Shown one piece after another: positions 28,135-35,946 of a stretch of 64,000 nucleotides of DNA (positions within the stretch are counted from its first letter, which is position 1; the number at the start of each line of letters is the position of its first letter). The notes beneath the pieces were generated by a model. It searched no databases, was not told where the DNA came from, and saw only the letters and a program-made list of their open reading frames with translations. The DNA is from Oscillospiraceae bacterium. GTDB taxonomy: Bacteria > Bacillota > Clostridia > Oscillospirales > Ruminococcaceae. A program made the position numbers and the translations under genes. The DNA is taken from NCBI GenBank assembly GCA_016281125.1, contig JAEEIA010000053.1, positions 80,078 through 144,077 on the forward strand. Reading direction: 5' to 3'.

Positions 28135-28674
28135 ATGGGATTTTCGTTCGGTTTCGGCGGGCTGTTCAGCATCATGTTTTTCATCATGTTTGCTGCAATC
28201 GCCGTTTTCTTTCTCTACACAATTATTCACAAGCTCTCCGAAGAAGCAAAAAACAGTCAGGCACCCGTGCAGAAGATATCGGCACGGATTGTCAGCAAGC
28301 GCACAGAGGTTCACGGCACAAGCGGCTCTGTGAATGCCGACGGCATGATGACAGGCGGCACGACATCCACGTCACATTATGTGACCTTTGAGGCGCCGGA
28401 CGGTTCCCGTCTGGAGCTGAAGGTGAAGGGCAGCGAATTCGGAATGCTGGCGGAAGGCGACTGCGGCGAGCTGACCTTCCAGCGAAAGCGGTATCTCGGT
28501 TTTAACCGGATGCAGACGCCCGAGCAGATGCTCTATGCTCAGCAGGTTCAGGAGCAGCAGCTTCTGAATCAGGTCATGCAGGCGCAGATGATGTACGGGC
28601 AGCCAATGCCGGAGCAGATCCCTCCGGATCAGTTTATACAGACAGAAAATGAACAGCAGAGAATGCAGTTCTGA
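28135..28674 (+). CDS. DUF2500-like membrane protein with Gln-rich tail
   Basis: 179 aa. One N-terminal membrane helix (about 10-35), then a beta-barrel-like domain with SARIVSKRTEVHG, HYVTFEAPDGSRLELKVKG and GDCGELTFQRKRYLGF, the pattern of DUF2500. Residues 130-179 are rich in Gln and Met. AAAGGAG precedes the ATG. Function unknown. It is 26 bp after the radical SAM gene, in the same operon. Confidence 0.8.
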   Translation: MGFSFGFGGLFSIMFFIMFAAIAVFFLYTIIHKLSEEAKNSQAPVQKISARIVSKRTEVHGTSGSVNADGMMTGGTTSTSHYVTFEAPDGSRLELKVKGSEFGMLAEGDCGELTFQRKRYLGFNRMQTPEQMLYAQQVQEQQLLNQVMQAQMMYGQPMPEQIPPDQFIQTENEQQRMQF

Positions 28675-28745
28675 CACATTTTTATTATTTTGATAAGGAA
28701 AGAGGATTTTCACACTGAACAAACAACATTTTGGAGGTACATGAC

Positions 28746-29144
28746 ATGACAGGTGGAGGAAATCCGTTTACGTATGTAGGCCCGATCCTGCGGATGGTTC
28801 CGCTGGGTATTTTCGTGATCTGCGCAGTGATCTTCGTGATTCTCTGGGTGCGCCGCAAGCAGAAGGAAAAGCGCGGCGAGCTCAACGGCATGACGACTGT
28901 GGATGCAACGGTCATCTACAAGCGGCGGGATGTGCGGCGCGACATCAACACAGCGCCCTATGACGAGCGCTACTGCAACACCAATTTCTACTATGTGACG
29001 TTTGAGGAGAAAACCGGCAACAAGCTGGAGCTGCTGGTTTCCGGAAGCGTCTATGAATCCGTCCGGCGCGGTGAAAAGGGCGTGCTGTCCTATCAGGGAC
29101 TGCGCTTTGTGAACTTTATGCCGAAAAAGCATCAGCAAATCTGA
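28746..29144 (+). CDS. DUF2500-like membrane protein, second copy
   Basis: 132 aa. A membrane helix at about residues 13-35, a basic stretch (RRKQKEKRGEL), then the DUF2500 pattern (VDATVIYKRRDVRRD, FYYVTFEEKTGNKLELLVSG, GEKGVLSYQGLRFVNF). The ATG at 28746 is chosen because TTTTGGAGG is nine bases upstream; an in-frame TTG at 28731 is inside that site. It is related to the preceding gene. Confidence 0.82.
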   Translation: MTGGGNPFTYVGPILRMVPLGIFVICAVIFVILWVRRKQKEKRGELNGMTTVDATVIYKRRDVRRDINTAPYDERYCNTNFYYVTFEEKTGNKLELLVSGSVYESVRRGEKGVLSYQGLRFVNFMPKKHQQI

Positions 29145-29169
29145 GCCGGACGAAAAAGGAGAGTCGTCT

Positions 29170-29850
29170 ATGGTACCGGTGAGAGCGACCTTTGAAAAGC
29201 GCCGCCGTGCAAAATACATCTCGCATCTGGATCTGATGCGCTGTATGCAGCGCGCGTTCCGGCGCGCCGGTGTGCCGATCTGGTTCACGGAGGGCTTCAA
29301 TCCCCATGCATATCTGATGTTTCCGCTGGCGCTTTCTCTCGGCTATGAAAGCGGATGCGAATGCATGGATTTCCGCATCGACGGCGATATGTCCATGGAG
29401 GAGGCAATGACACGCCTGAACAGCGTGCTGCCGCCGGATTTGCAGATTCTGGCAGTCGCGGCACCTGTCCGGAAACACACGGACATTGCCTTTGCGGATT
29501 ACGCCGTGCGGCTGGACTGTGCGGATGCAGCAACCTCTGCGGAGGCGCTGCGCGCAGCCTGGGAGCAGTTCCACGCACAGCCGGAAATCCTTGTGGAGAA
29601 AAAGACCAAGCGCGGCACCGCGCAGGTTGATGTCAAAGCACAGGCGCAGGTGACGGACGTGCAGACCGCAGAACAAGCGCTGGTGCTAAAGCTGCGGATG
29701 CCCGCGGGCACCTCGGTGAATGTGAATCCGGGGCTGCTGACTGACGCATTCCTCGCATGGCTGCCGGAGCATGCCCCCGCAGTGCGAACCGGCATGATGC
29801 ATGCGGAGCGCCTCGCAATTCTCTGCGAGGACGGAACGCCGTTTGCTTAA
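29170..29850 (+). CDS. Radical-SAM-associated DUF2344 protein (TIGR03936 type)
   Basis: 226 aa. It starts with VRATFEKRRRAKYISHLDLMRCMQ, then GFNPHAYLMFPLALSLGYES, the family pattern. The family partners with the TIGR03960 radical SAM protein, present upstream in this operon, and may hold its RNA substrate, but this is not proven. AAAGGAG precedes the ATG. Last gene of the operon. Confidence 0.92.
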   Translation: MVPVRATFEKRRRAKYISHLDLMRCMQRAFRRAGVPIWFTEGFNPHAYLMFPLALSLGYESGCECMDFRIDGDMSMEEAMTRLNSVLPPDLQILAVAAPVRKHTDIAFADYAVRLDCADAATSAEALRAAWEQFHAQPEILVEKKTKRGTAQVDVKAQAQVTDVQTAEQALVLKLRMPAGTSVNVNPGLLTDAFLAWLPEHAPAVRTGMMHAERLAILCEDGTPFA

Positions 29851-29870
29851 CAAATGTTTCTTTTCGCTGA

Positions 29871-29900
29871 CGCCCCTTCGGAGTTTGCTCCGAGGGGGCG
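29871..29900 (+). terminator. Hairpin after the long operon
   Basis: CGCCCCTTCGGAG-TTT-GCTCCGAGGGGGCG, about 20 bp after the last gene. Followed by CCGCTTTGTT, a weak T tract. Confidence 0.65.
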
Positions 29901-30170
29901 CCGCTTTGTTCCATGACTGTGCAATCGTCGCATTCAACTGTCCGATTGTATCTTCTTTCTGAAATCGGATTCCGTCTGTTCTGTAACCGCTTTGTAACCT
30001 TTTGCATCCCGAACGCCGCCGGATTTTTGTCGGCCTTGATAAAAAAAGCGTGCCGTTTTTGTAGGTTGTTCACAAGAGAAACGCGGAAACATCAGAAAAT
30101 ACGTTCGGATTCCGGCCGCCTGACAGCTTTGAACATCGGCTTCAGGAAAACTTCATGAAATCTTCAAAGG

Positions 30171-30199
30171 TTGACAAAGTGATTACAACGTGCTATAAT
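30171..30199 (+). promoter_or_regulatory. Promoter of the secreted peptidase-like dockerin gene
   Basis: TTGACA, 17 bases, TATAAT with extended TGC. It leaves a leader of about 145 nt before the chosen start codon; the leader is purine-rich and contains CCGGGGTGAACGG, but I cannot match it to a known riboswitch. Confidence 0.88.
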
Positions 30200-30352
30200 A
30201 GCAATACGCTCCGGAATCAAAGCCGGGGTGAACGGAAGCAAAAAGCGAATATATACAGACGAAATATAAAACAAAAGAAAAAAAGGGAAAACCGGGAAAG
30301 CCTGTGCTCGCCCACTACCTCAACCCATCGGAAAGAGAAGGTCACCCACCCC

Positions 30353-31882
30353 ATGAGAGAACAAATGAAACGGCTCCTTTCAGCGGCAGCTGCACTGTGT
30401 ATGCTGCCGGGCATGGCTGTTCTGCCGTCCTTCGGCTATACAGCCAGTGCCGAAACTGCTGCCGTCGTCACAGCCGCCGCAAGTGCTGTGTCATACCAGC
30501 AGTCCGCCGCCCTTGCGGCTCTGGTGCAGCGCATCGAAGAAGGTGCCTGCGGTCTGTATCTGGATAATCAGGAATGGACAGAACCGGAGGAACCGCTCGC
30601 AGTCGGCACCAATCTGAACACACAGCAGAGATATTACGTAAGAACCACGACCGGCCTGTCGCAGTGGGGCAAACAGTGTTATATTTATTCACAGGGCGTT
30701 TACAGCCAGCTGTTTGACGCACTTCCTCTGAACGGAAATTCGTATTCAGTGAAACAGCCGTTCAACGGGAACGATGATATTTTGCTGGCGCGCACCGTGC
30801 TCCAGGGGCCTGCTGAGATTACGCCGCAGGTGCTTGCCGAAGCAAAGGTGATGCCGGGCGCATATCTGCGCACGACAACGGATACGGAAACCGGCAAATT
30901 CAACGGCAGTGCAGGTCATTCGCTGATCATTCTCGGATATGACGACACGACGATCACCGTTCTGGAGGGCAATGCCAACGGAATGGGCGCAATCGCGGAA
31001 TCGACCATCAGCTACGAGGAGTTTGCACACCGGTTCACGACGGGCTGGAACAGAACTGTCACGCATATCATCCAGCCGGATGCGGATGTGTATGAGAAGC
31101 GCTTCGGCCTGACCTATTCCTATGCCGCACCGCCGGCTCCGGCTGAGGAGAATGCCGCGCCGGTCACGACAGCCGCCGAAACCGCGACTGCTCCGGTTAC
31201 TGCTGCAGCTGTCACGACGACAACCGCAGCTGTGACGACCTCAGCAACCACGGCAGCGACGACAACCACCGCAGCTGTAACGACCGCAGCGGCATCGACG
31301 GTTCTGACAACAACGACAACCGCCGCACCGCAAACAACAATTTTGCAGCCGCGTCTGCTTGCAAGTGCCGCACCTGCGCAGCTTCTGCCCGCTGTGTATA
31401 CGGCGGATCCGATCCGCGTGACGCGCAAGACCACAAAGGTTGCGCTGTTCCTGCCGGATGCAAAGCGCTTTACCTGGAGCAGCAGCGACACGAATATCGT
31501 GCAGGTCGATGAGAACGGCAAGGTGACGGTTCGTCAGAACGGAAAAGCCGTCATCACCGCAGCCAGCAGCGAAATGCGCTATGCATTCCCGATTGAGGTG
31601 CAGGTCGTCAGCTGGGCAGAACTCGGAGATATCAATCTGGACGGCTCCGTGGATCCGGCCGATGCGACGCTCGCGCTCCAGATCTATGTGGACACGCTGG
31701 TCGGAAGCGGCCTGCGCGACGAAATGACCGATGTGCAGTTAGCACACGCGGATGTCGATGACAACGGCGAGGTCAGCGTGGAGGACGCGCAGAATATTCT
31801 GCGGTTCTACGTGGAATATACGCTTTCTGAGTCCGGCCTGAGCCCGATGGAAACATGGGCAAGGCTGCTCGGAATGGAATAA
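30353..31882 (+). CDS. Secreted cysteine-peptidase-like protein with Thr-rich linker, Ig-like domain and dockerin
   Basis: 509 aa. Signal peptide at residues 1-35 (MKRLLSAAAALCMLPGMAV...). Residues 60-245 look like a CHAP/NlpC-type papain-fold domain: Cys109 in GKQCYIYS, His189 in SAGHSLIILGY and Asn207 in EGNANGMG. A Thr/Ala linker (about 265-345) leads to a BIG2-like domain (TWSSSDTNIVQVDENGKVTV) and a C-terminal dockerin with two calcium loops (GDINLDGSVDPADATLALQI and ADVDDNGEVSVEDAQNILRF). The dockerin implies docking on a cohesin scaffold. The start is placed at 30353 because the signal peptide begins there, though the ribosome binding site is modest (GAAGG). Confidence 0.85.
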   Translation: MREQMKRLLSAAAALCMLPGMAVLPSFGYTASAETAAVVTAAASAVSYQQSAALAALVQRIEEGACGLYLDNQEWTEPEEPLAVGTNLNTQQRYYVRTTTGLSQWGKQCYIYSQGVYSQLFDALPLNGNSYSVKQPFNGNDDILLARTVLQGPAEITPQVLAEAKVMPGAYLRTTTDTETGKFNGSAGHSLIILGYDDTTITVLEGNANGMGAIAESTISYEEFAHRFTTGWNRTVTHIIQPDADVYEKRFGLTYSYAAPPAPAEENAAPVTTAAETATAPVTAAAVTTTTAAVTTSATTAATTTTAAVTTAAASTVLTTTTTAAPQTTILQPRLLASAAPAQLLPAVYTADPIRVTRKTTKVALFLPDAKRFTWSSSDTNIVQVDENGKVTVRQNGKAVITAASSEMRYAFPIEVQVVSWAELGDINLDGSVDPADATLALQIYVDTLVGSGLRDEMTDVQLAHADVDDNGEVSVEDAQNILRFYVEYTLSESGLSPMETWARLLGME

Positions 31883-31893
31883 AATCAGATGCC

Positions 31894-31928
31894 AAGATCG
31901 CCTGCACAGTGCTGATGCAGGCGATCTT
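31894..31928 (+). terminator. Hairpin after the dockerin gene
   Basis: AAGATCGCCTGCA pairs with TGCAGGCGATCTT. It lies between this gene and recQ, followed by ATTGTG rather than a full T tract. Confidence 0.7.
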
Positions 31929-31958
31929 ATTGTGCAGGAAAAGGAAGTTTTGCTGTCT

Positions 31959-33815
31959 ATGACGCCGCAAACCATACTCAAGGAATATTTCGGATACGAC
32001 CGTTTCCGCGACGGACAGGAAGCGCTGATCCGGCAGATTCTCTCCGGCGGGGACGTGCTCGGCATCATGCCGACCGGCGCGGGAAAATCCATCTGCTATC
32101 AGGTGCCTGCCATGCTGATGACCGGCATCACGGTTGTGGTTTCCCCGCTGATTTCGCTGATGCAGGATCAGGTCGCGGCACTGAAGGACGCCGGGCTCCC
32201 GGCAGCCTGTCTGCACAGCAATCTCGATCAGCGCGCGTATTTCGATACGCTCGATGCAGTGCGCCGCGGCGAGATCCGGCTGCTCTATGCGGCGCCGGAG
32301 CGTCTGCTGACCGATGCGTTTCTCTCGCTGACGGATACGGTTGCAGTCGCAATGGTCGCCGTCGATGAGGCGCACTGCCTTTCACAGTGGGGACAGGATT
32401 TCCGTCCGGGATATTTGCAGATTGCGGAGTTTCTGGATCAGCTGCCGCGGCGTCCGGTCGTTGCGGCGTTCACCGCGACCGCAACGCAGTCCGTGCGGGA
32501 TGACATCCGCAGACTGCTTGGGCTCCGAGAGCCGCTGGAGCTGGTCACCGGCTTTGACCGGAAGAATCTCCGTTGGATCGTCGAACGGCCGGCAAAGAAA
32601 TATGACGCGCTGCTGCGGATCCTGAAACGGAACAAAGGCAAAAGCGGCATCGTATATTGTATTTCCCGGCGTGTCACGGAGGAAATCTGCTCCAAGCTCT
32701 GTGCCGACGGCTTCCGGGCGGCGCGGTATCACGCGGGGCTGTCGCCGGAGGAGCGCACGGCCAATCAGGAGGCGTTTCTCCGCGACGAGGTGCAGATCAT
32801 CACCGCGACCAATGCGTTCGGCATGGGCATTGACAAATCCAATGTGTCATTTGTTGTGCATTACAATATGCCGAAAAGCATGGAGGCGTACTATCAGGAG
32901 GCGGGCAGAGCCGGGCGCGACGGGAGCCCGGCAGAGTGTACACTGCTGTACAGCCCGCAGGACATCCGCACGAATACGTTTCTGATTGAGAACTCCGAGC
33001 AGGAGAACGACCGTCTGACGCCGGAGCAGCGCAGCGCCGTCAGGCAGAAGGATTTTGAGCGCTTGCAGGCAATGGTGCGGTACTGCTCGCTGACGGACTG
33101 CCTGCGGCATTATATTCTGGGCTATTTCGGGGAGCAGTCCCCGACGCACTGCGGCAACTGCGGCAGCTGCCTTGCGGAAACCGAAACCGTGGACGCGACC
33201 GTTCCGGCACAGAAGATTCTCTCCTGCGTATTCCGCGTGGCGCAGCGCGGACGCCGCTGCGGAACGAAGATGCTCTGCGATATTCTCCAGGGAAAAGATA
33301 CGAAGCAGCTGAAAGAAGCCGGTTATCAGACCCTGTCAACTTACGGGCTGCTCGGGGATATTTCCCGCATTCATCTGGAGCATATGGTCAGCATTCTGCT
33401 CTCCCGCGGCTACCTGATGACCGATACCGGGCAGTACGCGACGCTTTCCCTGACGCCGAAGGCGAACGCCGTCCTGCGCGGGCAGGAAACCGTGCAGATG
33501 GCGCTGCCGCAGCATGACCTGAAACAGACCAGACGGGAGCAGCAGCTTGCGAATATGCCGGATTACGGCGTGGACGAGGTGCTGTTCCAGAAGCTCCGCC
33601 GTGTGCGCGAAAAGCTCGCGGCAAAGGAATTTGTCCCGGCGTATATCGTCTTTTCGGATGCGACGCTGCGCGACATGTGCAACAAGCGTCCGCTGGACGA
33701 GACGCAGATGCTCGCCATTTCCGGCGTCGGCAGATACAAGATGGACAAGTACGGCGAGGCCTTCCTGACCGCGCTGCGGGAATACGCCGCGGAGCAGGAA
33801 CCGGCTGTTCCATAA
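31959..33815 (+). CDS. recQ: ATP-dependent DNA helicase RecQ
   Basis: 618 aa, full architecture: helicase core with Walker A (MPTGAGKSICYQ) and DEAH box (VDEAHCLSQWGQDFRPGY), motif VI (QEAGRAGRDG), the zinc-binding Cys set (CLRHY...CGNCGSC), an RQC winged helix and a C-terminal HRDC domain (ISGVGRYKMDKYGEAF). It unwinds DNA 3'-5' in recombination repair. The start is set at 31959 because MTPQTILKEYFGYDRFR matches the family start and AAGGAAG is upstream. Confidence 0.96.
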   Translation: MTPQTILKEYFGYDRFRDGQEALIRQILSGGDVLGIMPTGAGKSICYQVPAMLMTGITVVVSPLISLMQDQVAALKDAGLPAACLHSNLDQRAYFDTLDAVRRGEIRLLYAAPERLLTDAFLSLTDTVAVAMVAVDEAHCLSQWGQDFRPGYLQIAEFLDQLPRRPVVAAFTATATQSVRDDIRRLLGLREPLELVTGFDRKNLRWIVERPAKKYDALLRILKRNKGKSGIVYCISRRVTEEICSKLCADGFRAARYHAGLSPEERTANQEAFLRDEVQIITATNAFGMGIDKSNVSFVVHYNMPKSMEAYYQEAGRAGRDGSPAECTLLYSPQDIRTNTFLIENSEQENDRLTPEQRSAVRQKDFERLQAMVRYCSLTDCLRHYILGYFGEQSPTHCGNCGSCLAETETVDATVPAQKILSCVFRVAQRGRRCGTKMLCDILQGKDTKQLKEAGYQTLSTYGLLGDISRIHLEHMVSILLSRGYLMTDTGQYATLSLTPKANAVLRGQETVQMALPQHDLKQTRREQQLANMPDYGVDEVLFQKLRRVREKLAAKEFVPAYIVFSDATLRDMCNKRPLDETQMLAISGVGRYKMDKYGEAFLTALREYAAEQEPAVP

Positions 33816-33971
33816 TTTTCCGGTCGCAGAATCGGAAAAACTGCATATGATACTGTTAAGCGGCAATTCCGCGCTCCGGAACGGACGGGAAGTGGCGGCA
33901 CAGGATCGGTGCAGGCGCCCTCAGAACAGCTTCCGGTCCGGGAGCCGGAAGCGGCGCTTTTCAGATAACAG

Positions 33972-34009
33972 AGCCGCAGCGGACGGGGACTGTCTGCTGC
34001 GGCTTTTTC
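33972..34009 (+). terminator. Terminator after recQ
   Basis: AGCCGCAGC...GCTGCGGCT hairpin followed by TTTTTCT. A second hairpin (CTTCCGG...CCGGAAG) lies just upstream at about 33930-33951. The rest of 33816-34140 has no convincing gene. Confidence 0.75.
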
Positions 34010-34143
34010 TGCTCGTCATTTCTTGCGCTGAAAAAGCCCTGTTTCGCATCCAAAATTATTACATTTGACTGAAAACGTAATGAATTTGTACAGATTCACG
34101 GAAAGGATGCCGAAATTGATAACCGGATTTTACAAAATGGTCG

Positions 34144-34172
34144 TTGACATCCCCGCAGAAATATGCTAAAAT
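34144..34172 (+). promoter_or_regulatory. Promoter of the sugar-binding lipoprotein gene
   Basis: TTGACA, 17 bases, TAAAAT with extended ATGC; the leader is about 105 nt. Confidence 0.85.
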
Positions 34173-34282
34173 GGTATCGGGTAAACAGCGCCGGAAACAA
34201 AATACGGAAAGTCCGGTGTCTGCGGTTTCCGCACACTGTTTTTTCTGCTTTGTTTGGGGAAAATTTAAGGAGGAGCAACAAA

Positions 34283-35659
34283 ATGAAACGATCTGCTCAA
34301 ACGCTGGCTCTGCTGCTTGCAGCTTCATCCGCTGCGGGTCTGCTGGCCGGATGCGGCGAGGCTGCCAGTACGGGAAAACAGCTCGATTCCGCAACCGCGG
34401 CCGAGGTCGCGGAAATTGCAGCAAAGGACGAGCGGCTGAAAGGCGAACTGGAAAATAAAACCATCAAATGGATGGCGAACTGGGACATCAATCCCGATGC
34501 AACCGGCAAATCCACGCCGATTGAACTTGCGATCTTCCAGAGCCGTTACGGCGGCAAGGTTGAGTATCATGAGGTCGTCTGGGAATCCCGCTTCGATCAG
34601 CTGACCAATTCGATCAACGGCGATGAGGGCATTGACTTCTTCCCGGCAAACGATCTCGACTGCATCCCGAAGGGCGCAATCAATGATATTTTTGTGCCGA
34701 TCGACGATTACATTGATTTTGAGGATCCGCTGTTCAAGGACACCAAGCCGATTTCCGATCTGTTCATGTGGAATGGCAAGCATTATGTCATTGCCAATAA
34801 TGTCACCGGCGATAACTGCGTCGTGATTTATAACCGCGAAACGGTGGAGGAAAACGGCCTGAAGGATCCGGCCAAGCTGTTTGCAGAAGGCAAATGGGAC
34901 TGGAACACCTTCACCGATGAGCTGAAACAGTTTGCGGATCCGGAAAACGGTCAGTACGGTCTGGACGGCTGGTGGTTTGAAGCCGGTCTTTCCGCAACAA
35001 CCGGCGTGCCGTATATCGGCATGGAGAATGGCAAGCTCGTCAGCAATCTGAAAGATCCTGCGATTGAGCGTGTGCAGAACTGGTTCTATGAGCTCGGCAC
35101 GAGCAACTGCGTCGCAATCGGCGTCGGTGATTTCGGCTGGACGACGCATAAGGAGTACATCGGCGAGGGCAAGGAGCTCTTCTATCCGTGCGGCGTCTGG
35201 GCGCTGCTCAACGACTCGTGGAAGAAGGACTTCGGCGAGAATGCCATGTTCGTGCCGATGCCGAAGGATCCCGAGGCAAAGGATTACTATATCCCCTGCG
35301 GTCTGGACGGCTACGTCATGGTCAAGGGCGGCCACAATCCGGAGGGCGTTGCGAAGTTCGCAGCCTGCAAGCGCATGATGATTACAAATCAGCGCGCAGA
35401 TGAAATTGCGACCGAGCTGCTTTATACGGACTACGGCTGGACAAAGGAAATGGTCGATATGCTGCACACCTGCCATGATCTGGCACGTGCAAATCCGCAT
35501 TACGATTTCTACAATGCGGTTTCCAGCGACGTTTCCACGATCCTCGACAGCAGTGAAAACAGTATCCGCATCGCAGCCAAGGGAGAGGTCAAGTGGAGTG
35601 AATCCGTCGGCGTAATCAGCTCCGCAGTTGACGCATTTCTTGAGGATGCAAATTCCTGA
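34283..35659 (+). CDS. Extracellular solute-binding lipoprotein (ABC transporter, family 1)
   Basis: 458 aa. Lipoprotein signal peptide with lipobox LLAG-Cys (MKRSAQTLALLLAAS...LLAGCGEA). The rest has the fold of sugar-binding family 1 proteins (NKTIKWMANWDINPD, YNRETVEENGLKDPAKLFAEGKWDWNTF motif region, YYIPCGLDGYVMVKGG). No permease or ATPase genes lie beside it, so its transporter must be encoded elsewhere. TAAGGAGG gives a strong start at 34283; the longer frame upstream is not needed. Confidence 0.9.
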   Translation: MKRSAQTLALLLAASSAAGLLAGCGEAASTGKQLDSATAAEVAEIAAKDERLKGELENKTIKWMANWDINPDATGKSTPIELAIFQSRYGGKVEYHEVVWESRFDQLTNSINGDEGIDFFPANDLDCIPKGAINDIFVPIDDYIDFEDPLFKDTKPISDLFMWNGKHYVIANNVTGDNCVVIYNRETVEENGLKDPAKLFAEGKWDWNTFTDELKQFADPENGQYGLDGWWFEAGLSATTGVPYIGMENGKLVSNLKDPAIERVQNWFYELGTSNCVAIGVGDFGWTTHKEYIGEGKELFYPCGVWALLNDSWKKDFGENAMFVPMPKDPEAKDYYIPCGLDGYVMVKGGHNPEGVAKFAACKRMMITNQRADEIATELLYTDYGWTKEMVDMLHTCHDLARANPHYDFYNAVSSDVSTILDSSENSIRIAAKGEVKWSESVGVISSAVDAFLEDANS

Positions 35660-35678
35660 TTCGTGTGACGGATCAGCA

Positions 35679-35716
35679 GCAGAGTCCGGGGCAGAAAAGC
35701 CGGGCTCTGCATTTTT
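35679..35716 (+). terminator. Terminator of the lipoprotein gene
   Basis: GCAGAGTCCGG...CCGGGCTCTGC imperfect hairpin followed by ATTTTTG. Confidence 0.8.
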
Positions 35717-35866
35717 GCGTAATTTTCAATTCAGTTACCCTGAAAAAAATGATAGACCGATTCTTATTTCGTATTCACGACAAACATTCGGTTTTATTTC
35801 ATGAAATATGTGCATTATGCTCAAAATCGTACTCTATAATTCTACAACCGAACACTTTTTAATTAC

Positions 35867-35895
35867 TTGAAAATCATATGAAACTATGCTATAAT
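35867..35895 (+). promoter_or_regulatory. Promoter of the LRR_5 protein gene
   Basis: TTGAAA, 17 bases, TATAAT with extended ATGC. Confidence 0.82.
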
Positions 35896-35946
35896 GATTA
35901 TAATGCAACCAATAGGCATCATTATCATTTTTCAGGAGGCGCGGCT

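Noticed and set aside
30207..30352. A possible riboswitch in the leader of the secreted peptidase-like gene
   Set aside because: The leader contains CCGGGGTGAACGG, but I could not align it to the c-di-AMP or c-di-GMP riboswitch consensus.
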